Below, one piece after another: positions 1-5,318 of a DNA stretch of 6,287 nucleotides. Under the pieces are notes generated by a model, which saw only the letters and a list, made by a program, of their open reading frames with translations, searched no databases and was not told the DNA's origin. The stretch is taken from positions 1 through 6,287 of the forward strand of contig CAUTVF010000055.1 in NCBI GenBank assembly GCA_963541805.1, read 5' to 3'. Position numbers and translations under genes: made by a program. Position 1 is the first letter of the stretch. Each line of letters opens with the position of its first letter. This DNA is from CAUTVF01 sp963541805. GTDB taxonomy: Bacteria > Pseudomonadota > Alphaproteobacteria > Rs-D84 > CASDRH01.

Positions 1-74
1 CTTGCCCCATTTTCAAAATTTAAAAAACATTTTAAAACAGGTTCCATGAAATCTTGATAATTTGGTATAGTCAT
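1..74 (-). CDS. mrr: Mrr-type restriction endonuclease, N-terminal fragment (runs off the left edge)
   Basis: Only the first 24 codons are present; the gene continues beyond position 1. The peptide begins MTIPNYQDFMEPVLK, which closely matches the start of E. coli Mrr (MTVPTYDKFIEPVLR) and the Mrr N-terminal winged-helix family. In known Mrr proteins this domain recognises DNA and is followed by a PD-(D/E)xK nuclease domain that cuts methylated or foreign DNA; the nuclease part lies outside the window. The ATG at 74 is chosen because the family match starts at that residue. A purine-rich AAGAGAA lies about 10 bases upstream, and a good promoter (TTGCCA, 17 bases, TATTAT) sits in front of it. 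The gene diverges from the secreted-peptide genes. The family call rests on a short stretch, so a truncated remnant cannot be excluded. Confidence 0.68.
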   Translation of the reverse strand, partial: MTIPNYQDFMEPVLKCFLNFENGA

Positions 75-93
75 TTTTAACTTTTCTCTTAAA

Positions 94-126
94 ATTATTC
101 ATATTTTTTGAATAATAATTATTATT
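94..126. repeat. Overlapping AT-rich inverted repeats in the mrr promoter and leader
   Basis: ATTATTCA (94-101) is the exact reverse complement of TGAATAAT (109-116), and the adjoining 111-126 is a perfect 16-base palindrome (AATAATAATTATTATT). The palindrome covers the mrr -10 box and the repeat lies around the predicted start of transcription, so an operator is possible. In AT-only DNA such palindromes also arise by chance. Confidence 0.4.
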
Positions 127-140
127 TTTATAATTGGCAA
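112..140 (-). promoter_or_regulatory. Sigma-70-type promoter for mrr
   Basis: On the minus strand TTGCCA (140-135) is followed after exactly 17 bases by TATTAT (117-112). Each box differs from consensus at one position. Transcription would start near 105, giving a leader of about 30 bases before the mrr ATG at 74. It is inferred from motif match and spacing only; in sequence this AT-rich, chance boxes are common, but the spacing and position are good. Confidence 0.5.
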
Positions 141-180
141 CATGTAATAAACTTTTTTATAAAAAACAAATTTATTATTT

Positions 181-198
181 GAATATTTTCAAATATTC
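181..198. repeat. Short perfect inverted repeat upstream of the first peptide gene
   Basis: GAATATTT (181-188) and AAATATTC (191-198) form a perfect 8-base inverted repeat with a 2-base centre. An overlapping repeat is formed by TTTGAA (178-183) and TTCAAA (188-193). It lies in the 238-base gap between mrr and the first peptide gene, about 40 bases upstream of that gene's predicted -35 box. It has no T-run typical of a terminator. It could bind a regulator or be chance in AT-rich DNA. Apart from the promoters and repeats listed, I see nothing else in this gap. Confidence 0.35.
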
Positions 199-238
199 AT
201 TAGTCAATCCTTTTAAGTTATATATCATAATGTTTTTG

Positions 239-266
239 TTGATTTTTATTAAAAAACTGATAAAAT
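239..266 (+). promoter_or_regulatory. Candidate promoter of the first peptide gene
   Basis: TTGATT (239-244) is followed after 16 bases by TAAAAT (261-266). Transcription would begin near 273, about 40 bases before the ATG at 313. The same two hexamers, with 17-base spacing, precede the secreted-protein gene at 4214, which suggests this may be a common promoter form in this genome. Inferred from motifs only. Confidence 0.45.
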
Positions 267-312
267 GCTACTCACTGGTTGGGACAGTAGTTAATTTAAA
301 AAGGAGAAGAAA

Positions 313-456
313 ATGAAAAAATTATCATTGGCTTTAGTTTTGTCAGTATTAACTGTATCTCAGGTTATGGCGCAAGTTAATTGTACTAAAGAACAGCAGA
401 ATTTAGAAAATGGTATTATTACACAAGCTGAGTTCGATGCTAAAGGTTGCAAGTAG
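313..456 (+). CDS. 47-aa secreted two-cysteine peptide (copy 1)
   Basis: This short gene starts with ATG at 313, six bases after a strong AGGAGA ribosome binding site (302-307). Residues 1-20 form a classic Sec signal peptide: two lysines, a hydrophobic core, then V-M-A before Q21, fitting signal peptidase I cleavage after A20. The mature peptide is 27 residues with cysteines at 24 and 46, which could form one disulfide in the periplasm. Residues 31-44 (LENGIITQAEFDAK) fit the SHOCT-type short helical hairpin pattern (L..G.IT..EF..K). A rho-independent terminator follows 23 bases after the stop. The next gene is a tandem paralog of the same length with an identical signal peptide. Function is not known. 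That it is a real gene is supported by the paralog, ribosome binding site, promoter and terminator; export is inferred from the signal sequence. Confidence 0.8.
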   Translation: MKKLSLALVLSVLTVSQVMAQVNCTKEQQNLENGIITQAEFDAKGCK

Positions 457-479
457 TTTCTTGTTGCTGTTGCCTTTTC

Positions 480-499
480 GCCCCATGTGGGGCTTTTTT
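480..499 (+). terminator. Rho-independent terminator after peptide gene 1
   Basis: GCCCC (480-484) pairs with GGGGC (489-493) around the tetraloop ATGT, followed directly by six T residues (494-499). This is a compact GC stem in an AT-rich region, placed 23 bases after the stop codon, so the first peptide transcript is probably monocistronic. Confidence 0.88.
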
Positions 500-500
500 A

Positions 501-529
501 TTGCTATTTATTTTCAATAGTAGTAGAAT
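501..529 (+). promoter_or_regulatory. Candidate promoter of the second peptide gene
   Basis: TTGCTA (501-506) and TAGAAT (524-529) are separated by 17 bases and begin right after the T-run of the preceding terminator. Transcription would start near 536, about 29 bases before the ATG at 565. Together with the terminators it makes the second peptide gene an independent unit. Confidence 0.5.
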
Positions 530-536
530 CCCTAGA

Positions 537-548
537 GGTTAACCGGTT
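537..548 (+). promoter_or_regulatory. Overlapping palindromes in the leader of peptide gene 2
   Basis: GGTTAACC (537-544) and AACCGGTT (541-548) are both perfect 8-base palindromes sharing the AACC block, so the stretch reads GGTT-AACC-GGTT. In the transcript, AACC could pair with either GGTT. The second arm lies five bases from the GGGAG ribosome binding site (553-557). The leader of copy 1 has a related but shorter block (GTTAATTTAAA). An operator or a weak alternating hairpin is possible; no known motif was recognised. Confidence 0.35.
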
Positions 549-564
549 TAAAGGGAGAAATATT

Positions 565-708
565 ATGAAAAAATTATCATTGGCTTTAGTTTTATCAGTA
601 TTAACTGTATCTCAGGTTATGGCTCAAACAATGTGTCCTGAAGCGAAGGAAGCTGCTCAAAATGGTGGTATTTCTGTTGAGGATGCTATTGAAAAATACT
701 GCAAATAA
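565..708 (+). CDS. 47-aa secreted two-cysteine peptide (copy 2)
   Basis: The start is ATG 565, which has a GGGAG ribosome binding site (553-557) seven bases upstream; the longer open frame running upstream has no such site and would bury the signal peptide. Residues 1-20 are identical to copy 1 and form a Sec signal peptide with cleavage expected after V-M-A. The mature 27 residues keep only Q21, C24, N33, G34, I36, K44, C46 and K47 in common with copy 1, aligned without gaps. The bases agree at 58 of 60 positions over the signal peptide but at only about half of the positions after it. The NGGIS-VED segment again resembles a SHOCT-like turn. A terminator follows 22 bases after the stop. Probable role: a small exported, disulfide-closed peptide. 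Whether it stays periplasmic, joins the envelope or is released cannot be told. Confidence 0.82.
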   Translation: MKKLSLALVLSVLTVSQVMAQTMCPEAKEAAQNGGISVEDAIEKYCK

Positions 709-730
709 TTTGTAAAAATTGTGTCAGAGG

Positions 731-756
731 CCTCCCTTTGTTGGGAGGTTTTTTTT
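731..756 (+). terminator. Rho-independent terminator after peptide gene 2
   Basis: CCTCCC (731-736) pairs with GGGAGG (743-748) around a TTTGTT loop and is followed by eight T residues (749-756). It separates the peptide genes from gyrB, so gyrB needs its own promoter. Confidence 0.9.
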
Positions 757-772
757 ATGTATTAAAATCATA

Positions 773-794
773 TTTTTTTCTTTCTTTTTTTTTT
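773..794 (+). repeat. T-rich pyrimidine tract upstream of gyrB
   Basis: Twenty-two bases are T except for C at 780 and 784, ending in a run of ten T. The tract lies just upstream of the candidate gyrB promoters. Long A/T tracts stiffen or bend DNA and can act as upstream promoter elements, which is a plausible role here but is not shown. Confidence 0.5.
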
Positions 795-799
795 GTATT

Positions 800-808
800 T
801 GCTATGAT
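800..808 (+). promoter_or_regulatory. Extended -10 promoter candidate for gyrB
   Basis: TATGAT (803-808) is preceded by TG one base upstream (800-801), which is the extended -10 arrangement. No good -35 box is seen, only the T-rich tract, which fits an extended -10 promoter. Transcription would start near 815, about 50 bases before the gyrB start. Confidence 0.4.
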
Positions 809-818
809 TTTTTCTGCC

Positions 819-846
819 TTGTGATGGCTGTTTTTATTAGTATTAT
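819..846 (+). promoter_or_regulatory. Alternative promoter candidate for gyrB
   Basis: TTGTGA (819-824) and TATTAT (841-846) are 16 bases apart. The start of transcription would be near 853, leaving a leader of only about 14 bases that begins at the ribosome binding site. Either this promoter or the extended -10 one could be used, or both. Confidence 0.38.
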
Positions 847-866
847 AAAGGTTAAGGTGGTATGTG

Positions 867-3305
867 ATGTCGAGTAATGTTGATGATAAAAATGTAGATT
901 TTTTACAAGGGCAAAAAGAATATTCTGCAGACTCTATTAAGATATTGAAGGGCTTGGATGCTGTTCGCAAACGCCCTGGAATGTATATTGGTGATACCGA
1001 TGATGGTTCAGGTTTGCATCATATGGTTTATGAAGTTGTTGATAATGCAATTGATGAGGCTTTGGCCGGATACTGTGACAAAGTTGATGTTATAATTAAT
1101 GCAGATGGATCTTGTAGTGTTTGTGATAATGGACGTGGGATACCAACAGATATACATAAGGAGACTGGGAGATCTGCAGCAGAAGTTATTATGTGTGAAT
1201 TGCATGCTGGTGGTAAGTTTGATCAAAATTCATATAAAGTTTCCGGCGGATTGCATGGTGTGGGAGTTTCTGTTGTTAATGCATTATCAAAATTCTTGGA
1301 TTTAACTATTTACCGTAATGGAAAAGAGCATTATATTCGATTTGAACATGGGGTACCTGTTTCGGAATTGAAGGTTGTTGGGGATGCTGATGGCAAGAAA
1401 GGAACAACGGTTACTTTTATGCCTTCTTCTGAAACTTTTTCCAATGTAGAGTTTAATTATGAAACACTTGAAAATCGTTTGCGTGAGTTAGCTTTTTTAA
1501 ATTCTGGTGTTCATATTTGTTTAACTGATAATCGTGAATTGGAACCGAAGCACACAGAGTTTTGTTATGATGGTGGAATTAAGGCCTTTGCCGAGTACTT
1601 AGATAGATCTAAAAACCCTATTCATGATGGTATTATTGTGATAGGCGGTGAAAAAAATGATATTAATCTTGAATGTGCAATGAAGTGGAATGATAGTTAT
1701 CGTGAGTCTACGCTTTGTTTTACAAATAATATCCCACAACGTGATGGCGGAACCCATTTAGCTGGCTTACGTGGAGCATTGACTAGATCTTTGAATTCTT
1801 ATATTCAAGAAAAAGGGTTAACAAAAAAAGCTAATGTTGATATTGCTGGTGAAGATATGAGGGAGGGACTTACCTGTGTTTTATCGGTAAAGGTGCCGGA
1901 CCCAAAGTTTTCATCACAAACAAAGGATAAATTAGTGTCGTCAGAGGTGCGTACAGCTGTTGAGGGTTTGGTAAATGAAAAATTATCGGATTGGTTAGAG
2001 GAGCATCCGGCAGAGGCTGCAAAGATTGTTGGTAAGATCGTTGAAGCTGCATGTGCACGTGAAGCTGCCAGAAAGGCAAGAGAATTGACACATAGAAAAG
2101 GCGTTTTAGATATTGCTTCTCTTCCTGGAAAATTGGCAGATTGTCAAGAAAAAGATCCAGCAAAGTCTGAATTGTTCATTGTAGAGGGAGATTCTGCAGG
2201 TGGTTCCGCAAAACAGGGTAGAAGTAGAATAAATCAAGCTATTTTACCGTTGCGTGGTAAGATTTTAAATACTGAACGAGCAAGGTTTGATAAAATTTTA
2301 TCAAACGATACTGTTGGAACTTTGATTACTGCAATTGGAACCGGAATAGGTCCTGAAGAATTTAATGTGGATAAGGCAAGATATCATAAGATTATAATTA
2401 TGACTGATGCTGATGTTGACGGGGCTCATATTAGGACTTTGTTATTAACATTTTTTTATCGTCAAATGCCTGAATTAATAGAAAAGGGTTATCTATATAT
2501 AGCTCAGCCTCCATTATATAAAGCAAAAAGGGGACAGGCTGAAACATATTTGAAAGATGATAACGCGCTGGAAAATTATTTAATAGATTCTGTTTGTTCT
2601 GATGCCGTTTTGAAATCTGATAGTGGCATTCAAATATCGGGAAATGACTTAAAAGCATTTGTTGGAGAAAGCAGAAAAATAAAAAAAATTATATTTCATA
2701 TGATCAAAGATTTTCCAGAGTATATTTTGGAACAAATGGCAATGTGTGGATGTTTTGAAGCAGGAATTGATGATAGTAAGTTAAATGAGTGCTTGCGTGC
2801 TACCGTCGAAAAGTTAGATTATATTTCTGATAAGTATAAAAAGGGATGGGGCTATAAGATTGATAATGGAAATATTTCATTTGAACGTTTATTGCGTGGG
2901 GTATCAGAAATTTATACATTGGATTCATCTGTAATTCATTCGCAAGATTCTAAGCAGTTAAATAATATAATTTCTGAATATCATGATATGTATAAGTCTG
3001 GAGCCGAGTTAAATGTTAAATCTGGTTCTTATCGAGTTTATTCATCAACGGAATTGTTGGATACTGTTTATACTCTTGGTCGTTCTGGTATTTCTATTCA
3101 GCGATATAAAGGTTTGGGAGAAATGAATGCAGAGCAACTATGGGAAACAACCCTAGATCCAGAATCAAGAACATTATTACAAGTGAGAATTAATGACGCA
3201 GCTGCGGCGGATGAGATTTTTTCAACTTTGATGGGTGATATTGTCGAACCAAGACGTGATTTTATTCAAGAAAATGCGATGAATGTAGTGAATTTAGATA
3301 TATAA
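867..3305 (+). CDS. gyrB: DNA gyrase subunit B
   Basis: GyrB supplies the ATPase and part of the cleavage core of DNA gyrase (GyrA2GyrB2), which introduces negative supercoils in the cytoplasm. Numbering from ATG 867, the GHKL ATPase domain shows catalytic E56 and N60 (EVVDNAIDEA), DNGRGIP at 87-93 and GGLHGVG at 127-133. The transducer domain ends with the QTK loop at 351-353, whose K353 contacts ATP. The TOPRIM domain has EGDSAGG with E440 and the metal-binding D514, D516 and D518 (DADVDGAH). A poorly conserved insertion follows at about 560-735, then the tail with QRYKGLGEMN near 745 and EPRRDFI near 794. At 812 aa it is close to E. coli GyrB (804 aa). The insertion and the gyrase-type tail argue against ParE. 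ATG 867 is preferred over the GTG directly before it (864) because AAGGTGG (854-860) is better spaced; both are possible. It stands alone between a terminator and a convergent gene. Confidence 0.98.
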   Translation: MSSNVDDKNVDFLQGQKEYSADSIKILKGLDAVRKRPGMYIGDTDDGSGLHHMVYEVVDNAIDEALAGYCDKVDVIINADGSCSVCDNGRGIPTDIHKETGRSAAEVIMCELHAGGKFDQNSYKVSGGLHGVGVSVVNALSKFLDLTIYRNGKEHYIRFEHGVPVSELKVVGDADGKKGTTVTFMPSSETFSNVEFNYETLENRLRELAFLNSGVHICLTDNRELEPKHTEFCYDGGIKAFAEYLDRSKNPIHDGIIVIGGEKNDINLECAMKWNDSYRESTLCFTNNIPQRDGGTHLAGLRGALTRSLNSYIQEKGLTKKANVDIAGEDMREGLTCVLSVKVPDPKFSSQTKDKLVSSEVRTAVEGLVNEKLSDWLEEHPAEAAKIVGKIVEAACAREAARKARELTHRKGVLDIASLPGKLADCQEKDPAKSELFIVEGDSAGGSAKQGRSRINQAILPLRGKILNTERARFDKILSNDTVGTLITAIGTGIGPEEFNVDKARYHKIIIMTDADVDGAHIRTLLLTFFYRQMPELIEKGYLYIAQPPLYKAKRGQAETYLKDDNALENYLIDSVCSDAVLKSDSGIQISGNDLKAFVGESRKIKKIIFHMIKDFPEYILEQMAMCGCFEAGIDDSKLNECLRATVEKLDYISDKYKKGWGYKIDNGNISFERLLRGVSEIYTLDSSVIHSQDSKQLNNIISEYHDMYKSGAELNVKSGSYRVYSSTELLDTVYTLGRSGISIQRYKGLGEMNAEQLWETTLDPESRTLLQVRINDAAAADEIFSTLMGDIVEPRRDFIQENAMNVVNLDI

Positions 3306-3312
3306 TATCTTG

Positions 3313-3346
3313 AAAAATTTATATTTTAAATATGAATTTGGTTTTT
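3313..3346. terminator. AT-only hairpin between convergent genes, possible two-way terminator
   Basis: A stem of ten pairs, one of them T-G, forms between 3315-3324 and 3330-3339. T residues at 3342-3346 follow it on the plus strand, and A residues at 3313-3317 supply a T-run on the minus strand. It fills the 42-base gap between gyrB and the convergent secreted-protein gene, so it could end both transcripts. The stem has no G-C pair and would be weak. Confidence 0.4.
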
Positions 3347-3347
3347 A

Positions 3348-4214
3348 TTAACCATTTTCTGTACTGTCTTCTTCTGCAGAGTTTTCTTGTTTTTCGTCCT
3401 GTACGTCTGTTTCAGTTATTTCTCCTTGATTTTCTTTATCAGAATCTTTATCGTCTGCTTCTTTTTCTTTTACCGTATCGATCATTACATTATTTATATT
3501 AAAGGAATTTTTAATAACTTCAGAATTTGCATCATTTTTATGATCTAAGTTCTGAATTTCAGGAGATAGATTTTCTTGTTCTTTAACTTCAATTTGAATA
3601 ATACTTCCTTTGTTATGTTCTTCTTGAGTATCAGCATAGTTGGTATCACTTAGTTCATCATCTACATTTTCAGTACTTGTATAATCTCCAAGCTTACTAA
3701 TTTTATTGGTTGATATTGATTTTGTTTTAATAAATGGTTTTTCAGATTTTCCTAATTCTTCTATTGTTTCAATAGTCTTTGTTATTTTTTCGTTGCCATC
3801 ATCGTCAATTTCTGTCGTTGTTGTGATCGTTTTGTTACCTTCCTTCTCAACTTTTACAGTTTTATTATTTTCTTTTTGTAAGCGTTTGAATTCAGCAAGC
3901 TCTTTTTTTGTTATAACTGAATACTCTGTTGTTTCATCTATTGTTTTGAAAATTGCAGGATAGTGTATTTTGCAAATATCTTTCCATCTATTGCAAGCAC
4001 GTTCATTACTTCCCCTTTTGTCATCATAATTTTCAATTGTTTTTCTTGCACATTGCCGGAAATCGTTCAAACAACTTTTTCTTCTTCTTGTCTCAGTTAT
4101 GTTTTCTTTTTCTTCTTCTGTGCCATTATATGAATCCATCTGATCTGCATGCACAATTTCTGCTTTGCATACAAAATAAATCAAAATTGTGAATGTGATA
4201 AAAATTTTATTCAA
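3348..4214 (-). CDS. Secreted acidic low-complexity protein with twin CX6C motif
   Basis: I do not recognise this 288-aa protein. Residues 1-24 look like a Sec signal peptide (NK, a hydrophobic run rich in I, F and T, then V-H-A before D24). A compact part follows with C48-x6-C55 and C74-x6-C81 (CLNDFRQC and CNRWKDIC), which would suit a helical hairpin held by two disulfides. A charged helix-like part lies at about 100-117. A T/I/E-rich stretch at 120-155 contains two related units beginning GNKTIT and GNEKITK. The remainder is rich in D, E, K, N and S, very acidic at the end, and probably disordered. The start is TTG at 4214: an in-frame TGA lies two codons upstream, the next ATG (residue 26) would lose the signal peptide, and AAGGGG (4226-4221) sits six bases upstream. 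It is downstream of epmA on the same strand by 41 bases but appears to have its own promoter. Envelope or extracellular location is inferred; function is unknown. Confidence 0.8.
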   Translation of the reverse strand: MNKIFITFTILIYFVCKAEIVHADQMDSYNGTEEEKENITETRRRKSCLNDFRQCARKTIENYDDKRGSNERACNRWKDICKIHYPAIFKTIDETTEYSVITKKELAEFKRLQKENNKTVKVEKEGNKTITTTTEIDDDGNEKITKTIETIEELGKSEKPFIKTKSISTNKISKLGDYTSTENVDDELSDTNYADTQEEHNKGSIIQIEVKEQENLSPEIQNLDHKNDANSEVIKNSFNINNVMIDTVKEKEADDKDSDKENQGEITETDVQDEKQENSAEEDSTENG

Positions 4215-4245
4215 ACCTCACCCCTTCAGCGAAAATTTTATCACA
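4194..4245 (-). repeat. Long inverted repeat enclosing the ribosome binding site and TTG start
   Basis: The left arm TGTGATAAAAATTTT (4194-4208) and right arm AAAATTTTATCACA (4232-4245) are reverse complements except for one extra A. The 23 bases between them hold the AAGGGG ribosome binding site and the TTG start of the secreted-protein gene. On RNA reading through from epmA, the arms could pair and present the start region in a loop. A transcript from the local promoter would begin near 4228 and lack the 5' arm. Confidence 0.6.
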
Positions 4246-4263
4246 CTAAATTTACTTAATCAA
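4235..4263 (-). promoter_or_regulatory. Candidate promoter of the secreted-protein gene
   Basis: On the minus strand TTGATT (4263-4258) is followed after 17 bases by TAAAAT (4240-4235). The -35 box overlaps the last codons of epmA. The -10 box lies within one arm of the inverted repeat, so a protein bound there would block it. Transcription would start near 4228, leaving a leader of about 13 bases that contains the ribosome binding site. Confidence 0.5.
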
Positions 4264-5317
4264 ATTGATTTAAAAATGGAACAAAAGATATATCTTCTAT
4301 ACATTTTGCATTGCAAAAAAGCATTATCAATCTATCAACTCCTAATGCAATTCCTGCGCTGTCCGGCATATCTTTTAAGGCTTCAATAAAATCGAAATCA
4401 ATTGGTACTGTATATCCATATAATTTTTGTTTGTTTGCTAGTTCAGTTTTAAATCTTTTTAATTGTTCTGTAGGATCGGTTAACTCCGTAAATGCATTTG
4501 CAATTTCTATATTTGCTATATACAACTCAAATCTTTCTGAAAATCCAGGATGCTTTTCACTTTGTTTTGAAAGAGCAGCTTCTGAAATTGGGTAATCATA
4601 CAAAAATGTTGGTACATTAATTCCAAGGTTTGGTTCAATTTTTTCTAACATTATTTTGTAATAAATATCTTGCCAGGTATCGCTTTGTGATACATTTATA
4701 TTCAATTTTTTTGCAAATGATTTTATTGCATCAGTGCTTGGGTTTTCTGGATTATCAATTGCATCCAATATATCAAAACCTGCATATTTTTTGAACGCTT
4801 CATCAATTGATATTTTTTCCCATTCACAATTTAAATTACATTTATAATTTTCAAATTGAACATCAAAAATATTTAATTTTGTTGCAATTCCTTTTATTAA
4901 ATTTTCACAATCATTCATTAAGTCAATATATGATGATTTTGTCCTATACCATTCCAAAATCGTAAATTCTGGGAGATGTCTTTTTGATATATTTTCATTT
5001 CGGAAAGCTTTGGTTATTTGAAAAATTTTGCTCATCTCATCTGCCTTAGTTGCAAGTAATTTTTTCATTGCAAATTCAGGAGAAGTATTCAAATAAAAAT
5101 CGTGGTATTCTTCAGTTAATGGATCTTTCATGGTTGTTTTAAACACATGAATATGTGTATCAATTCCAGGGCTAATCTGTAATATTGGAGTATCTACTTC
5201 CATGAAGTTTTCAGAATGAAAAAATTTTCGAATTAATGTGAGTATTTTTTCACGTTTTTTTAAGTTATCTATTTTTTTTAAAAAGTTCTGAGGTTTCCAC
5301 CACTTGTTTATAGTCAT
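4256..5317 (-). CDS. epmA: Elongation factor P--(R)-beta-lysine ligase, EpmA (GenX/PoxA) family
   Basis: EpmA is a class II lysyl-tRNA synthetase-like enzyme that activates (R)-beta-lysine and attaches it to a conserved lysine of EF-P, helping ribosomes through proline-rich stretches. The 353 residues hold only the catalytic core; the N-terminal anticodon-binding domain of true LysRS is missing, which is the mark of EpmA. Visible parts are motif 1 near 36-50 (VDTPILQ), TSPEFAMKKLL at 78-88, motif 2 with FRNE at 105-108 and PEFTILEWYR at 116-125, ELYIANIEIANAF near 264-276, and motif 3 GVDR at 326-329. E. coli EpmA is 325 aa, so this one is slightly long. ATG 5317 is chosen because it begins one base after the xthA stop, suggesting coupled translation; an in-frame TTG at 5329 would add four residues and overlap xthA. 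The partner genes epmB and efp are not in the window. Confidence 0.92.
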   Translation of the reverse strand: MTINKWWKPQNFLKKIDNLKKREKILTLIRKFFHSENFMEVDTPILQISPGIDTHIHVFKTTMKDPLTEEYHDFYLNTSPEFAMKKLLATKADEMSKIFQITKAFRNENISKRHLPEFTILEWYRTKSSYIDLMNDCENLIKGIATKLNIFDVQFENYKCNLNCEWEKISIDEAFKKYAGFDILDAIDNPENPSTDAIKSFAKKLNINVSQSDTWQDIYYKIMLEKIEPNLGINVPTFLYDYPISEAALSKQSEKHPGFSERFELYIANIEIANAFTELTDPTEQLKRFKTELANKQKLYGYTVPIDFDFIEALKDMPDSAGIALGVDRLIMLFCNAKCIEDISFVPFLNQFD

Positions 5318-5318
5318 T

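Noticed and set aside
134..316. Plus-strand open frame of 60 codons upstream of the first peptide gene
   Set aside because: It begins at a TTG without a ribosome binding site, covers the promoter and leader of the peptide gene and encodes a composition-driven K/I/F/Y-rich sequence with no recognisable features.
487..564. Upstream extension of the second peptide gene to a start at 487
   Set aside because: That start lies inside the hairpin of the preceding terminator and would place 26 residues before the signal peptide. ATG 565 has a good ribosome binding site and matches copy 1 exactly in length.
313..708. Double-glycine (class II bacteriocin) leader or toxin-antitoxin pair
   Set aside because: The leader ends in V-M-A rather than GG and has a Sec-type hydrophobic core. 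The two genes are paralogs of each other with separate terminators, not a toxin with an antitoxin.
867..3305. Topoisomerase IV subunit ParE
   Set aside because: The length, large insertion after TOPRIM and the QRYKGLGEMN and EPRRDFI tail fit GyrB better; Gram-negative ParE lacks that insertion.
3706..4192. Two plus-strand open frames opposite the secreted-protein gene
   Set aside because: They are antisense shadows of a D/E/K-rich reading frame, giving F/S/V-rich translations with no start signals. The minus-strand frame has a signal peptide, ribosome binding site and promoter.
4194..4245. CRP/FNR-type site made of TGTGA and TCACA
   Set aside because: The half-sites are 42 bases apart, whereas a CRP site needs about 6 bases between them. 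The resemblance comes from the long inverted repeat.
4256..5317. True lysyl-tRNA synthetase (LysS)
   Set aside because: The protein starts directly with the catalytic core, lacks the N-terminal anticodon-binding OB domain and is about 150 residues shorter than LysS.
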